64,000 nucleotides of DNA from Rhodanobacteraceae bacterium (GTDB taxonomy: Bacteria > Pseudomonadota > Gammaproteobacteria > Xanthomonadales > Rhodanobacteraceae): positions 1,364,001 through 1,428,000 of the forward strand of contig CP126120.1 of NCBI GenBank assembly GCA_030123585.1. Reading direction: 5' to 3'. The notes under the pieces were generated by a model. It was given only the letters and a program-made list of their open reading frames with translations. It did not search any database and was not told the origin of the DNA. Shown here in pieces: positions 63,046-64,000 of this stretch; positions within the stretch are counted from its first letter, which is position 1; every line of letters starts with the position of its first letter. The position numbers were made by a program, and so were the translations under genes.

Positions 63046-63092
63046 CCACTCCCCCTCTCCCGCTTGCGGGAGAGGGCAAGGGGTGAGGGGCA
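63046..63092. repeat. CTCTCCCGC palindromic repeat between purE and purK
   Basis: CCCTCTCCCGC-TT-GCGGGAGAGGG forms a near-perfect hairpin, followed by GGGGTGAGGGG. It belongs to the same class as 38283 and the block inside pgeF. It lies in the 109-bp gap of the purEK pair. Confidence 0.8.
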
Positions 63093-63113
63093 ACCTTAGA
63101 AAAGCTGCCATGA

Positions 63114-63674
<561 letters not shown>

Positions 63675-63709
63675 GGTCTCACCGGCGCAAAACGGGTATT
63701 GTACGCGGC

Positions 63710-63976
63710 ATGGACAAGCGATTGCTGGACATCCTCTGTGACCCGGTCACCAAGACCCCGGTGCGCCTGCTGCGCCGCGACGAACTGGACGCACTCAACC
63801 GCGCGATCGCGGCCGGCCAGGTCGATACCGTGGCCGGCATCAAGGTCGCCGCGCCGCTTTCCGCGGGACTCGTCACCACCGACCGGAAAGTGGTCTACCG
63901 GATCGAGGACGACATCCCCGTGATGCTGGCCGAGGAAGGCATCGGCACCCTGCAGTTGACTGATTTCCCCACATAG
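63710..63976 (+). CDS. Trm112-family small protein
   Basis: An 88-residue protein related to Trm112/YcaR. It starts [21 protein letters not shown], with a single Cys of the usual CP..K.PL motif, and ends [15 protein letters not shown], the conserved end of the family. Eukaryotic Trm112 activates methyltransferases; the bacterial role is unclear. It is longer in the middle than E. coli YcaR (60 aa). It is divergent from purE (35 bp). ATG 63710 is the start; the last 24 bp of the window hold no feature. Confidence 0.85.
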   Translation: MDKRLLDILCDPVTKTPVRLLRRDELDALNRAIAAGQVDTVAGIKVAAPLSAGLVTTDRKVVYRIEDDIPVMLAEEGIGTLQLTDFPT

Positions 63977-64000
63977 GGACCGACCACGGCGCTCCCGCAC

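Overview
The window is 64 kb of GC-rich DNA from a gammaproteobacterium, most likely order Xanthomonadales and close to Rhodanobacteraceae (inference). The reasons are the mix of core genes (bamD, tamAB, clpB, sucCD, rluD, purEK, a zwf-edd-eda Entner-Doudoroff cluster), REP elements that begin GTAGGAG, and integron attC sites with the form known from Xanthomonas. I saw no rRNA, tRNA, CRISPR array, integron integrase or phage module.

Layout. 1-4.3 kb: end of a cyclic-glucan-type ABC exporter (ndvA-like), a 5'-nucleotidase, an MFS transporter and a thioesterase. 4.4-6.8 kb: a secreted S53 (sedolisin) peptidase between a degenerate copy of the clpB 3' end and clpB itself. 9.5-13.2 kb and 17.3-20.3 kb: two related copies of one locus, VIT-type transporter / integron cassettes / gamma-glutamylcyclotransferase-like gene / GntR regulator. 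Both are read on the minus strand, but they hold different cassettes. Copy A (9.5-13.2 kb) is a remnant: its VIT and GntR genes are fragments, and one cassette gene is split by a 1055-bp IS30-family element. Between the copies lies a trehalose cluster (otsB, GH15, otsA).

20.3-25 kb: zwf-edd-eda, divergent from gntR and flanked by two inverted copies of a ~150-bp two-hairpin repeat. 25.9-30.2 kb: an accessory block (TPR Ser/Thr kinase, ECF sigma factor, secreted protein) between a degenerate copy of the pgeF 3' end and the intact pgeF. 30.2-50.9 kb: mainly housekeeping genes (pgeF, rluD, bamD, nadE, sucDC, lspA, a GDSL esterase, an aminotransferase, rsgA, a DUF1704 protein, an aldehyde dehydrogenase, carbonic anhydrase, an aminomuconate-deaminase-like RidA protein, hutG) and a GH17-GT2 glucan synthase. 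51.5-57 kb: tamA-tamB. 57-64 kb: a true TetR-class repressor divergent from a Tat-exported dipeptidase across a tetO-like palindrome, a CPBP protease, gamma-glutamyltransferase, purK-purE and a Trm112-like protein.

How it fits together. Glucose-6-phosphate is handled by the Entner-Doudoroff cluster and by trehalose synthesis. The envelope genes (tamAB, bamD, lspA, glucan synthase and exporter) form a second theme. The most unusual content is the pair of diverged integron arrays without an integrase, the two places where accessory DNA sits beside a second, degenerate copy of a core gene's 3' end, and repeat DNA inserted in frame into pgeF and nadE. All identities and alignments are by-eye readings; no database search was run.
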